A stretch of DNA of 64,000 bases from Pelobates cultripes (Eukaryota; Chordata; Amphibia; Anura; Pelobatidae), in contig OW240914.1 of the NCBI GenBank assembly GCA_933207985.1, positions 137,401,409 through 137,465,408 on the forward strand. Reading direction: 5' to 3'. Under the pieces are notes generated by a model. The model saw nothing but the letters and a program-made list of their open reading frames with translations, did no database searches and was not told the DNA's origin. Of this stretch, positions 11,073 to 19,559 are shown piece by piece; the stretch's first letter is position 1; each line of letters begins with the position of its first letter. The position numbers were made by a program, and so were the translations under genes.

Positions 11073-11112
11073 ACCATTTGAGAAAGCCTATATTGGTGAA
11101 ACGCGTAATGGT
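11073..11112 (+). ncRNA. Hammerhead-ribozyme-like motif in PLE copy B
   Basis: Stem I ACCAT (11073-11077) pairs with ATGGT (11108-11112). Between them lie core TTGAGAAA (11078-11085), stem II GCC with GGT (one G-T pair) around TATATT, GAAA (11098-11101) and CGCGTA. PLEs are known to carry hammerheads in their terminal regions. The core deviates from CTGANGA at two places and has one extra base before stem II. Confidence 0.5.
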
Positions 11113-11638
11113 TATTTTATGTTAAGTATTTTAGATCAATTAAAGGTTTTTGGTTACTTTACTGTGCCAATTCTCTTTTTATTGTATTTTTATGCACTTT
11201 TTATTTTTACTTTCCTGGCTTTTTACTATTGTTCTTGCGCTTAAAGAAATCCCAGGTAGGGATCATACCATCAACGCCTTATTAATAGAGCAGTGTTTCT
11301 GCTCTAGGCCTGTGAGTATTATTTTATTTACTTTTACTTACTCTTATCCAATTGAGAGCACTATTGTCGCCTCTTTTTATTTGGATGACCAGACGGTGTT
11401 GATAGACGCACTCTCTTCAAATATCCCATAAGCGAGGATTATACCGCTGTACGCCCTTCACACCAGAGCTGGCCATAGCTCTTTTAAAATGTGAGTTCTC
11501 TACCTCCTACTACTATTTTACTCTTTTGATTTTAGACGTATTGCACTACTGGCTGCCCATGTCTCTTTGTCTTTCATATATACAAATACCCTAAGACATT
11601 AGGATGCACCCACCCCTACTGAAAAGTCTACTCCTCTA

Positions 11639-11951
11639 CAGTTGCAAGAAAAAGTATGTGCACCCTTTGGAATGATATGGATTTCTGCACAAATTGGTCA
11701 TAAAATGTGATCTGATCATCATCTAAGTCACAACAATAGACAATCACAGTCTGCTTAAACTGCACTGTGAATGTTTACATGGTGTGTTCAATAAAAACAA
11801 GGCAACATTTCATTCTTTGTGTGTTATTAGTTTAAGCAGACTGTGATTGTCTATTGTTGTGACTTAGATGATGATCAGATCACATTTTATGACCAATTTG
11901 TGCAGAAATCCATATCATTTCAAAGGGTTCACATACTTTTTCTTGCACCTG
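11639..11951. repeat. Tc1/mariner-type palindromic MITE, 313 bp
   Basis: Two inverted arms of about 120 bp start CAGTTGCAAGAAAAAGTATG and CAGGTGCAAGAAAAAGTATG, and the arms are flanked by TA (11637-11638 and 11952-11953). The centre is about 60 bp. PLE copy A keeps a TCTACATT-like empty site near 3670. There is no coding capacity, so it was mobilised by a Tc1-like transposase in trans. Confidence 0.85.
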
Positions 11952-11953
11952 TA

Positions 11954-12160
11954 CATTCCCTCAAGCATTGTTTATCTAGTGAGACTCTTTTGGACGAATT
12001 TACGTTACTTTTGTTTTCTGCTGGCGCAGCCCTACGCCATCTCTTTGTATTGTGTCATCTATTTATTGAAGGATTTGAGGGGTCTCCTTTGTTTGGGTTG
12101 CTGCCTATCAACATATTGTTTGTTAATTAGTGCTGATTTCCTTGTATTTTGTATACAGAT
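11954..12160 (+). mobile_element. PLE 5'-UTR-like sequence downstream of copy B
   Basis: From about 12050 to 12158 this matches the reverse complement of 9060-9165 (ATTTGAGGGGTCTCC, then TTGGGTTGCTGC, then TTAATTAG-GCTGATT), the 5' UTR of PLE copy A. Coming straight after the 3' end of copy B, it looks like the start of a tandem PLE unit cut off at 12158. Confidence 0.6.
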
Positions 12161-12218
12161 TATATGATCACTGCAAAAGTGTTGGACATGCCAGGTAATC
12201 TCTCCCCTTACTTACATT

Positions 12219-12225
<7 letters not shown>

Positions 12226-12257
<32 letters not shown>

Positions 12258-12277
12258 ATATATATATATATATATAC
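12226..12277. repeat. (TG)n(TA)n microsatellite
   Basis: TG repeats (about 12226-12253) run into TA repeats (about 12255-12277). Confidence 0.9.
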
Positions 12278-12290
12278 TCTGTAATTCCAG

Positions 12291-13800
12291 TTTAATTTTC
12301 AAATCAGACTGAATAAGGGATCTTAGTGCCCTGAGAGCTTGTAGTACGCTTTATTTAACTAATAAAGCTATCAAGTTTAAACCACTTTATTGATATTTGA
12401 TCACAAGAGTTCTTTTTCCCCTTAGTCCACTTGTGTGATGGAACTCCTGTACTCCGACTATGCCAGATCAGCTCGTCCCTCCCCTGGGGACTTAATTTCA
12501 TTATCCTTATCCAACACAATCAACTCCCGGCTGTGCTCTCCCAGTTCTTCAGGCCCAGGACACAAGCTGTCCAACAGAATCCCCTTTTCATGTACCGTAC
12601 TCCCACACAATATATCCATGGAAAGCTTGTCACAGAGCACCCTTGCTGTCCAAATGGCACCATGATCGGAGAAGCATGCAAAAGGTACAGCATTTTAAAT
12701 ATTTACTGTGTCGCAGCCATCCACCGCTCCAGCAAGTTGTTCCAGGCATGCGGTGACTTAGTCCTGGTCTCGCAAAAGAAGTTCTCAGACTCCTGGGGAA
12801 GAGAGTGCACTCAAGTCTCAGGTATCCTGGAATGCCTCACCTCCCCTCCAAATAGCTCTCTATTTGGAGGTCTCGGGACCAAGTGACACCCATGTAAAGA
12901 TTTACCAGACATTGGCACAGTTCCAGAGTGTTTCAGGATATCTCTGGTGAGGTGCTCCCTAGAGGTTCTGAAGTTCGTCTCGTCCCCCATACACCTCCCC
13001 AAAGTGACAATATCCCCTTTTCGATGCTGTTGGGGCCAGACCACTAGTCCGTGGGCAGGAGGCTGGCCTCCAAGCCTCTGCAAAAGTCCATGGCACGTTA
13101 GCTTCTGTCACAACTTGGTTCCATCATTTTTCCCAGTATTATCCTTTGTAATTCACATCTTTGAAAACATTGCCACTAGATGTTACAATTGAAAATAAAT
13201 GTTTATTTTACATAGTTTTCAAAAAGTCTCAAAACATATCTCAAAAAAGATCTGTATGTGTTTGCACATTCAAAAACTTTGTTTTGTGTTCTAGTATAAA
13301 ATGTTTTTCCATGCTGTGTTCCCATGCATGCAAAATGTGTAGACATGAAAAGGGGAAAACTGAAGCCTTCTATGGATTAGGGGCATTGCTTTGAAGTTAC
13401 TATTTGCAGGTGAGTGATATTAAGTAGATCCCCAGTAAGCAGTGTGTCATCTGTAATGGGTCTGACAATTAGCACTTTGATACTTGATCTTTTAAGTAAC
13501 ATTAGGAATGTACAAAGCCTTACAAAGAGTCCAGATAGGTCTGTACCAATATTACAGGTGCATCTGTCTCATAAACTAGAGTAATATTTAAAATGTCTCA
13601 AAAATAATGAAAACAAATGTTACACATGGACAAACTGGAGTGGGAAAAGGTGGAGTAAAGCAAGTCTCATGTACACATAGACAGACTCGTCAGAGAGTAT
13701 TCACAAATAAAGCACAGCCTCAAATTTACTACTGGGAAGAATCTGTGTATACTTTTAAAACTTGATAAATACTTTCTGTCATTATAGTAACTTTGATATA
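12291..13800. other. Unassigned sequence
   Basis: This stretch has apparently single-copy character within the window. A frame of 151 codons (12431-12886) is open but has no family motif, no clear codon bias and no splice context I can judge, so I do not call it a gene. Confidence 0.35.
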
Positions 13801-13980
13801 TAAGTTCTTATTATTATTGGTATTTATATAGCGCCAGCTTATTCCGCAGCGTTTTACAATAAAAGGGGAATTTACCAAATGAGACAATAACAAAATGTAA
13901 CAGGAACAATAGGTAGTTGAGGACCCTGCTCAAACAAGCTTACAGTCTAAAATAGGAGGGGTATAAAAACACAATAGGAA
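13801..13980 (+). repeat. Dispersed 'tatttatatagcgcc' repeat
   Basis: The sequence TATTTATATAGCGCCAGC, TTCCGCAGCGTTTTACAAT, then GAGGACCCTGCTC and GCTTACAGTCTAA matches a very common frog repeat I recognise by pattern. A short relative (TTATTTATATAGCGCAAC) is at 36549. It is probably a non-autonomous element; the family is not assigned. Confidence 0.55.
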
Positions 13981-14150
13981 GGTGTAACGGATCACCTGGT
14001 ACCCCGACTGGGTCCCTCAACCAAGGACCACTTCCTAGCTGGAACAGTGGGTAAAACCTCAGCACTCGCTTGACTGGGGTCCTGGAGCCGCCACCTCCTT
14101 CCTGGAGCTGAATGGGGAATTAGCTCTAGTCTTGCCAGTGAGTAAAATGG
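13981..14150. repeat. 'TGTAACGGATCACCTGG' fragment, LTR-like
   Basis: The opening TGTAACGGATCACCTGGTAC closely resembles TGTAACGGATCGCCTGGCAC at 52790, next to the 3' LTR of the element at 52.9-55.4 kb. It may be a fragment of that LTR family, but this rests on about 20 bases. Confidence 0.3.
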
Positions 14151-14740
14151 CGATTATAGACGCCAGATACAGTGTGAGCATACTTACTGTTTGTATATGT
14201 ACTAGAGGTTCGTTATCCGAGCAGTAATATTTATTATTTAGGTTATATGACTTTCTTTACTCTGTGAATGTCTTTAGTGCACACAATTGATTCTTATTTG
14301 ATATTTCTATGTTACTATTAAAATATTGTGCCAGCACTTGAAGTGATGATGTCACTTCCGGAGTTAGTAACAACCTTATGCTGATGGCCAGGCACATCTG
14401 AACATGGATACAGGTACCCTTGATAAAGGCAGCCAGTTGGTGCCGAAACGTTGGGGGGTTTGGTGACTCTTGTTTCTGTCTTGAGGCTTGTAAGAATCTT
14501 TGGTATTTTACCATTTCTTTATTGTATTTGCCCTTGCTTCTGTCATTGTGTTTATTTTTATTGTATGTTTTCACTTTAGTACTTTTTGTACATAATAAAG
14601 CTAAGTTTTTTGAGATTATGGTGAGCATTCTATATTCTATAGATATTTGGATATTTGAAACATTTGAGGGAGTGTTTATATGGTTTGCACCTGGCTATTT
14701 TCATACAACTTTGTCTCTCCATGTGCTTTTGTTTTGAGTA
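14151..14740 (+). repeat. Dispersed repeat carrying a hammerhead-like motif
   Basis: The order seen in other window repeats recurs: a CACTTCCGG-type stretch (about 14340-14365), the motif (14417-14455), then CATAATAAAGCTAAG followed by a T-run (14589-14612). Boundaries are approximate. Confidence 0.45.
14417..14455 (+). ncRNA. Hammerhead-ribozyme-like motif
   Basis: Stem I CCC (14417-14419) pairs with GGG (14453-14455). The core is TTGATAAA (14420-14427). Stem II is GGCA with TGCC plus inner CC/GG; then come GAAA (14445-14448) and CGTT. The core differs from CTGANGA at two positions and carries the extra base before stem II. Confidence 0.4.
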
Positions 14741-14929
14741 TATTTTTAATGTAAGCATGTTTTTGTATGGAGTTTGTGTGAGTGAATGTACGGGTGTGTT
14801 TGCACATATTGGCATTTGAATGCAGACGTGCATTTTTCTGTAGTGTGGTTTTTGAATATGGTGGTGTCTTTTTATGTAGTGTTGACATTTGGATGCAGGG
14901 TTGTATTTGTGTGTAGTGTAGATGAAATG

Positions 14930-15089
14930 CTGAGATGTATGTACATATACACATATACACACACTGGCACATATACAGATACACAGACACACAGGTACAC
15001 ACATGCAGTTATATATAAACACAGTCATACACAGATACAGACATACATACAGATACAAACACACATACAGAGAAAGACACAGGCACACA
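14930..15089. repeat. CA-rich simple sequence, left of the Tc1 insertion
   Basis: Imperfect CACATACAGATACACAGA-type repeats continue on the other side of the Tc1 element (18093-18290). The transposon therefore split one CA-rich tract. Confidence 0.8.
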
Positions 15090-15275
15090 TACAGGGAGTG
15101 CAGAATTATTAGGCAAATGAGTATTTTGACCACATCATCCTCTTTATGCATGTTGTCTTACTCCAAGCTGTATAGGCTCGAAAGCCTACTACCAATTACC
15201 GTATATACTCGAGTATAAGCCGAGTTTTTCAGCACATTTTTTGTGCTGAAAAACCCCAACTCGGCTTATACTCGA

Positions 15276-15560
15276 GTCAGTCTGTATTATGGCAATTTAC
15301 ATTGCCATAATACAGACTGGGGGCTGGCAGAGCTGTTACTTACCTCTCCTGCAGCTCCTGCCAGCTCCTCTCCTCCTCCGCGCCGGTCCGGTCAGCACCT
15401 CGGTCAGCTCCCAGTGTAAGTCTCGCGAGAGCCGCGGGGTCATAGTGCGGCTCTCGCGAGACTTACAGTGTGAGCTGACAGAAGAGCTGCACGGACCGGC
15501 GCGGAGGAGGAGGAGCTGACAGGAGCTGCAGGAGAGGTAAGTAACAGCTCTGCCAGCCCC
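15276..15560. repeat. Large GC-rich inverted repeat inside the nested element
   Basis: TATTATGGCAATTTACATTG is followed by its own near-complement. An outer pair comes next: CAGAGCTGTTACTTACCTCTC (about 15330) with GAGAGGTAAGTAACAGCTCTG (about 15533). Between these sit AAGTCTCGCGAGAGCCGC (15418) and its complement (15452). The whole could fold into one long hairpin. Confidence 0.75.
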
Positions 15561-15654
15561 CCTCCTCCCCCCACTGAACTGCCAATGCCACTGGACCACC
15601 AGGGAAGGAGAGCCCCCCTCCCTGCCATGTATCAAGCAGGGAGGGGGGACAACA

Positions 15655-15800
15655 AAATATATAAATTAATAATATATAAATAATAATAAAAATAATATTA
15701 AAAGTAATATAAATAATAATAAAAATAATAATAAAAAATAATAAAAAAATAATAATAATATAACAAAACAAATTAAAATAATATTAATTTTTTTTTTATA
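15655..15800. repeat. AAT-rich simple repeat
   Basis: Imperfect (AAT/AATA)n tract within the nested element. Confidence 0.9.
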
Positions 15801-15835
15801 AAAATGCCCACCCCCCCACCAAGGCTCTGCAACAC

Positions 15836-16452
15836 AAACACACACTGCATCAGACACACACACCACTCATATACACACACAGCATTCACACACACACACT
15901 GCATTCACACACACACTGCACTCATATACACACACAGCATTCACACACACTGCATTCACACACACACTGCACTCATATACACACACAGCATTCACACACA
16001 CACTGCATTCACTCACACACTGCATTCATACACACACTGCACTCATATACACACACAGCATTCACACACACACTGCATTCATATACACACACAGCATTCA
16101 TATACACACACAGCATTCACACACACACACAGCATTCACACACACACAGCATTCACACACACACTGCACTCATACACACACAGCATTCACACACACTGCA
16201 TTCACACACACACTGCACTCATATACACACACAGCATTCACACACACACTGCATTCACTCACACACTGCATTCACACACACACACTGCATTCATACACAC
16301 ACACCACACTCATACTCACACACTGCACACTCATACTCACACACTGCACACTCATACTCACACACTGCATACTCATACTCACACACTGCACACTCATACA
16401 CACACACTGCGCACTCATACACACACACTGCATTCATCATATACACACACTG
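15836..16452. repeat. CA-rich minisatellite (ACACACTGCATTCAC units)
   Basis: Variable units of about 17-27 bp (CACACACTGCATTCA, CTCATATACACACACAGC) repeat over 600 bp. The array leaves a 232-codon open frame of His-Thr repeats (15804-16502), which is a by-product of the repeat and not a gene. Confidence 0.9.
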
Positions 16453-16745
16453 TAAATAAATATTCAATTAATATAATTTTTTTAGGATCTAATTTTATTT
16501 AGAAATTTACCAGTAGCTGCTGCATTTCCCACCCTAGTCTTATACTCGAGTCAATACGTTTTCCCAGTTTTTTGGGGTAAAATTAGGGGCCTCGGCTTAT
16601 ATTCAGGTCGGCTTATACTCGAGTATATACGGTAAGCATATTAGGTGATGTGCATCTCTGTAATGAGAAGGGGTGTGGTCTAATGACATCAACACCCTAT
16701 ATCAGGTGTGCATAATTATTAGGCAACTTCCTTTCCTTTGGCAAA

Positions 16746-17762
16746 ATGGGTCAAAAGAAGGACTTGACAGGCTCAGAAAAGTCAAAAATAGTGAGATATC
16801 TTGCAGAGGGATGCAGCACTCTTAAAATTGCAAAGCTTCTGAAGCGTGATCATCGAACAATCAAGCGTTTCATTCAAAATAGTCAACAGGGTCGCAAGAA
16901 GTGTGTGGAAAAACCAAGGCGCAAAATAACTGCCCATGAACTGAGAAAAGTCAAGCGTGCAGCTGCCACGATGCCACTTGCCACCAGTTTGGCCATATTT
17001 CAGAGCTGCAACATCACTGGAGTGCCCAAAAGCACAAGGTGTGCAATACTCAGAGACATGGCCAAGGTAAGAAAGGCTGAAAGACGACCACCACTGAACA
17101 AGACACACAAGCTGAAACGTCAAGACTGGGCCAAGAAATATCTCAAGACTGATTTTTCTAAGGTTTTATGGACTGATGAAATGAGAGTGAGTCTTGATGG
17201 GCCAGATGGATGGGCCCGTGGCTGGATTGGTAAAGGGCAGAGAGCTCCAGTCCGACTCAGACGCCAGCAAGGTGGAGGTGGAGTACTGGTTTGGGCTGGT
17301 ATCATCAAAGATGAGCTTGTGGGGCCTTTTCGGGTTGAGGATGGAGTCAAGCTCAACTCCCAGTCCTACTGCCAGTTCCTGGAAGACACCTTCTTCAAGC
17401 AGTGGTACAGGAAGAAGTCTGCATCCTTCAAGAAAAACATGATTTTCATGCAGGACAATGCTCCATCACACGCGTCCAAGTACTCCACAGCGTGGCTGGC
17501 AAGAAAGGGTATAAAAGAAGAAAATCTAATGACATGGCCTCCTTGTTCACCTGATCTGAACCCCATTGAGAACCTGTGGTCCATCATCAAATGTGAGATT
17601 TACAAGGAGGGAAAACAGTACACCTCTCTGAACAGTGTCTGGGAGGCTGTGGTTGCTGCTGCACGCAATGTTGATGGTGAACAGATCAAAACACTGACAG
17701 AATCCATGGATGGCAGGCTTTTGAGTGTCCTTGCAAAGAAAGGTGGCTATATTGGTCACTGA
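16746..17762 (+). CDS. Tc1-like transposase, DD37E type, intact 338 aa
   Basis: This enzyme cuts and pastes the element by binding the terminal repeats at 15092 and 18090 and inserting at TA. The N-terminal paired-like helix-turn-helix domain spans about residues 5-110 (KIVRYLAEGCSTLKIAKLLK, HRTIKRFI). The catalytic domain has D144 (LWTDE), D237 (MQDNAPSH) and E275 (NPIENLW). The spacing D237-E275 has 37 residues between, so the triad is DD37E rather than the DD34E of Tc1. WPPCSPDLNPIENLW is family-typical and the length is normal. The frame is fully open from the ATG at 16746. Compared with the copy at 63064 it has C53 in place of R53. With intact termini it may still be active unless the nested insertion in its 5' UTR blocks expression. 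Confidence 0.95.
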   Translation: MGQKKDLTGSEKSKIVRYLAEGCSTLKIAKLLKRDHRTIKRFIQNSQQGRKKCVEKPRRKITAHELRKVKRAAATMPLATSLAIFQSCNITGVPKSTRCAILRDMAKVRKAERRPPLNKTHKLKRQDWAKKYLKTDFSKVLWTDEMRVSLDGPDGWARGWIGKGQRAPVRLRRQQGGGGVLVWAGIIKDELVGPFRVEDGVKLNSQSYCQFLEDTFFKQWYRKKSASFKKNMIFMQDNAPSHASKYSTAWLARKGIKEENLMTWPPCSPDLNPIENLWSIIKCEIYKEGKQYTSLNSVWEAVVAAARNVDGEQIKTLTESMDGRLLSVLAKKGGYIGH

Positions 17763-18092
17763 TTTGTTTTTGTTTTGTTTTTGAATGTCAGAAATGTATA
17801 TTTGTGAATGTTGAGATGTTATATTGGTTTCACTGGTAATAATAAATAATTGAAATGGGTATATATTTGTTTTTTGTTAAGTTGCCTAATAATTATGCAC
17901 AGTAATAGTCACCTGCACACACAGATATCCCCCTAACATAGCTATAACTAAAAACAAACTAAAAACTACTTCCAAAAATATTCAGCTTTGATATTAATGA
18001 GTTTTTTGGGTTCATTGAGAACATGGTTGTTGTTCAATAATAAAATTAATCCTCAAAAATACAACTTGCCTAATAATTCTGCACTCCCTGTA

Positions 18093-18300
18093 CAGATACA
18101 CATACATACAGATACACAGACACACAAACAGATACACAGACATACAGATACCCATGTATAAGTGTGTGTTTGCGTAGTGGATGCAGTGTGTGCGCTTGTA
18201 TAGTGGATTCAGTGTGTGTATAGTGCATATAGTGTGCAGTGTGTGTGTGTATAGTGTGTGTGTATAGTGTATGGAGTGTGTGAAACACAAAGAATGGTAT
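18093..18300. repeat. CA/GT-rich simple sequence, right of the Tc1 insertion
   Basis: Imperfect ACAGATACACAGACACACA repeats turn into GTGTGTGTATAGTG repeats. It continues the tract at 14930-15089. Confidence 0.85.
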
Positions 18301-19268
18301 GTCTACAAAAGTGATACTAGCTCTTAACACCTGTGAGGTATCCCCTACACCTTCACCTTAAATCATACATAACACACACAAAAAAATAGGTGGAGCAAGT
18401 TGTGGCAAATAAAGATATACTTCCCTCTCTTCTTACTGTATCACTGTAAAGATAGAGAGGTACATAATAGTGCAGACATCTCAATATATATGTCAAACAA
18501 ATACTACTCAAACACTCACAAAGAAAGAGCCATATACTGGCTCTGGTATGAATCTCCTTGGGATCTCTTTTGGGTGATCCAAACCCCTTTGGTGGTGTTT
18601 TAAAGATGTTTGGTACTTCTTTCCCAAGGATAGGCAGCAGAGATGAAATTAATTCCAAAGATAAATTTATTAAATAAAACACTGGATAAAATAAATGCAA
18701 ATACAGAGTCTGCTAGCGTCCAAAGTTGTGGGTAATGCTGTTGTGTCCTTTGGTTTCTTAAATACTGTATTTTAATTCTGATTTTCACGTTCTTTCTTGG
18801 TGGAACGCATCCTGCGTTTCACCTCCTACTTCCGGGTTATCCGCGTCATATCCGGTAGCGTCCGATTCTGTATCTGTCAGGATCGGCTTCAGTGAAACAT
18901 ATTGCGTTTCAGTTGGTCAAAGACGGGTATTAAAGTGCCAAAAAACCCTGATGGGACTTATATGTATTCAACAGTTCAACAATTTCCAAAGTGCAAATAT
19001 ACATGTATTTCATCCTAACAACATGAATAGAATACTCGCAATCTCATAAAATGTGTCTCAATCAGTTCTATTATGACAGTCATTTCATTTAAAAATAATT
19101 TTTTTAAAGACACATAAAAAAAGTTATCAAAACATTTTTCTTTCTTTTCTTTTTCCCTTCCCTTTTCCTTCCTTTTTTTTTTTTATATAAAGATAGTATA
19201 TAGATGCAGTGTGTATGTTGTGTGGAATAAGTGCTGCCACTTACCTGCCCGTCCCATCCTTCTCAACT
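18301..19268. other. Repeat-derived sequence, unassigned
   Basis: The part 18640-18930 includes GATAAATTTATTAAATAAAAC, GGAACGCATCCTGCGTTTCACC and CTTCCGGGTTATCCGCG, like the CpG-rich parts of the GAAACGC-type repeats elsewhere. No complete hammerhead-like motif was found. A pyrimidine run fills about 19137-19185. Confidence 0.35.
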
Positions 19269-19545
19269 GGTGGTCCAGTGGCACAGCTTTAGATGGGCAG
19301 TGAAGAGGGGCCCAGAACTCTGCATGCTTGTTTCCCATCCAGCAGCAGCAGGGTCCTCTGTTCTCACGATCCGCGAGAGCGTTGCCGTGGGTTGCTATGG
19401 CAACCCGCGGATCGCGAGAACAGAGGACCTGCTGCTGCTGCATGGGAATGCCGCCCCTTTGAAAGTTCACCCTGGGCTCCCCCTAGTGAGTGGCACCCGG
19501 GGCGGACCGCCCCCGCCGCCTCCCCCTTTAGTACGCCACTGGGTG
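19269..19545. repeat. hAT-like palindromic MITE
   Basis: The right end, read on the minus strand, starts CAGTGGCGTACTAAAGGGGG; the left end is probably CAGTGGCACAGCTTTAGA. Between them are inverted arms CAGCAGCAGGGTCCTCTGTTC (19341) and GAACAGAGGACCTGCTGCTG (19418), with GATCCGCGAGAG/CGCGGATCGCGAG around the centre. An 8-bp target duplication was not convincing. Confidence 0.55.
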
Positions 19546-19559
19546 TTAACAAGCTCCAG

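Larger units (their letters stand above)
9310..11640 (+). mobile_element. Penelope-like element, 3' part, copy B
   Basis: This plus-strand segment is 5'-truncated, beginning in the RT thumb. It contains the post-RT linker, a nearly full GIY-YIG endonuclease, and a long 3' non-coding region carrying a hammerhead-like motif. It lies head-to-head with copy A across 9240-9310. Its 3' end (near 11640) is followed, after a 313-bp MITE, by sequence matching the 5' UTR of copy A, as expected for tandem PLE units. Confidence 0.8.
15199..16632. mobile_element. Nested 1434-bp element with CCGTATATACTCGAG termini
   Basis: The ends are perfect inverted repeats: CCGTATATACTCGAGTATAA at 15199 and its complement ending at 16632. 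The target TA is duplicated (15197-15198 and 16633-16634). The copy of the host transposon at 62846 has the intact empty site (CCAATTAAGC, near 62951), and the length difference of 1436 bp fits exactly. Further terminal-like blocks (CTCGGCTTATACTCGAGT) occur at about 15260 and 16600. No transposase is encoded, so it is non-autonomous. Its superfamily is not certain; the TA duplication favours a Tc1/mariner-like enzyme. Confidence 0.85.
15092..18090 (+). mobile_element. Complete Tc1-like (DD37E) transposon with a nested insertion
   Basis: Terminal inverted repeats begin CAGGGAGTGCAGAATTATT at 15092 and end as the complement at 18090. TA duplications lie at 15090-15091 and 18091-18092. Removing the nested 1434-bp element and its TA copy leaves 1563 bp. 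A subterminal repeat (GTGCATAATTATTAGGCAAC, near 16705, and its complement near 17880) lies inside each end, as in Tc1 elements with paired binding sites. A second copy starts at 62846. Confidence 0.95.

Noticed and set aside
12431..12886. 151-codon frame that could be a host exon
   Set aside because: No conserved motif, no second supporting exon, and frames of this size arise by chance in this GC-mixed stretch.
15804..16502. 232-codon His/Thr-rich open frame
   Set aside because: It is the translation of a CA-rich minisatellite inside a nested transposon; no start context or domain.
16782..17759. Minus-strand frames inside the Tc1 transposase (113, 78, 74 and 70 codons)
   Set aside because: Antisense shadows of the transposase; the same set appears in the second copy at 63100-63908.
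14930..18290. CRISPR-like spaced repeats in the CA-rich tracts
   Set aside because: Units are variable simple repeats without constant repeat and unique spacer, and the genome is eukaryotic.
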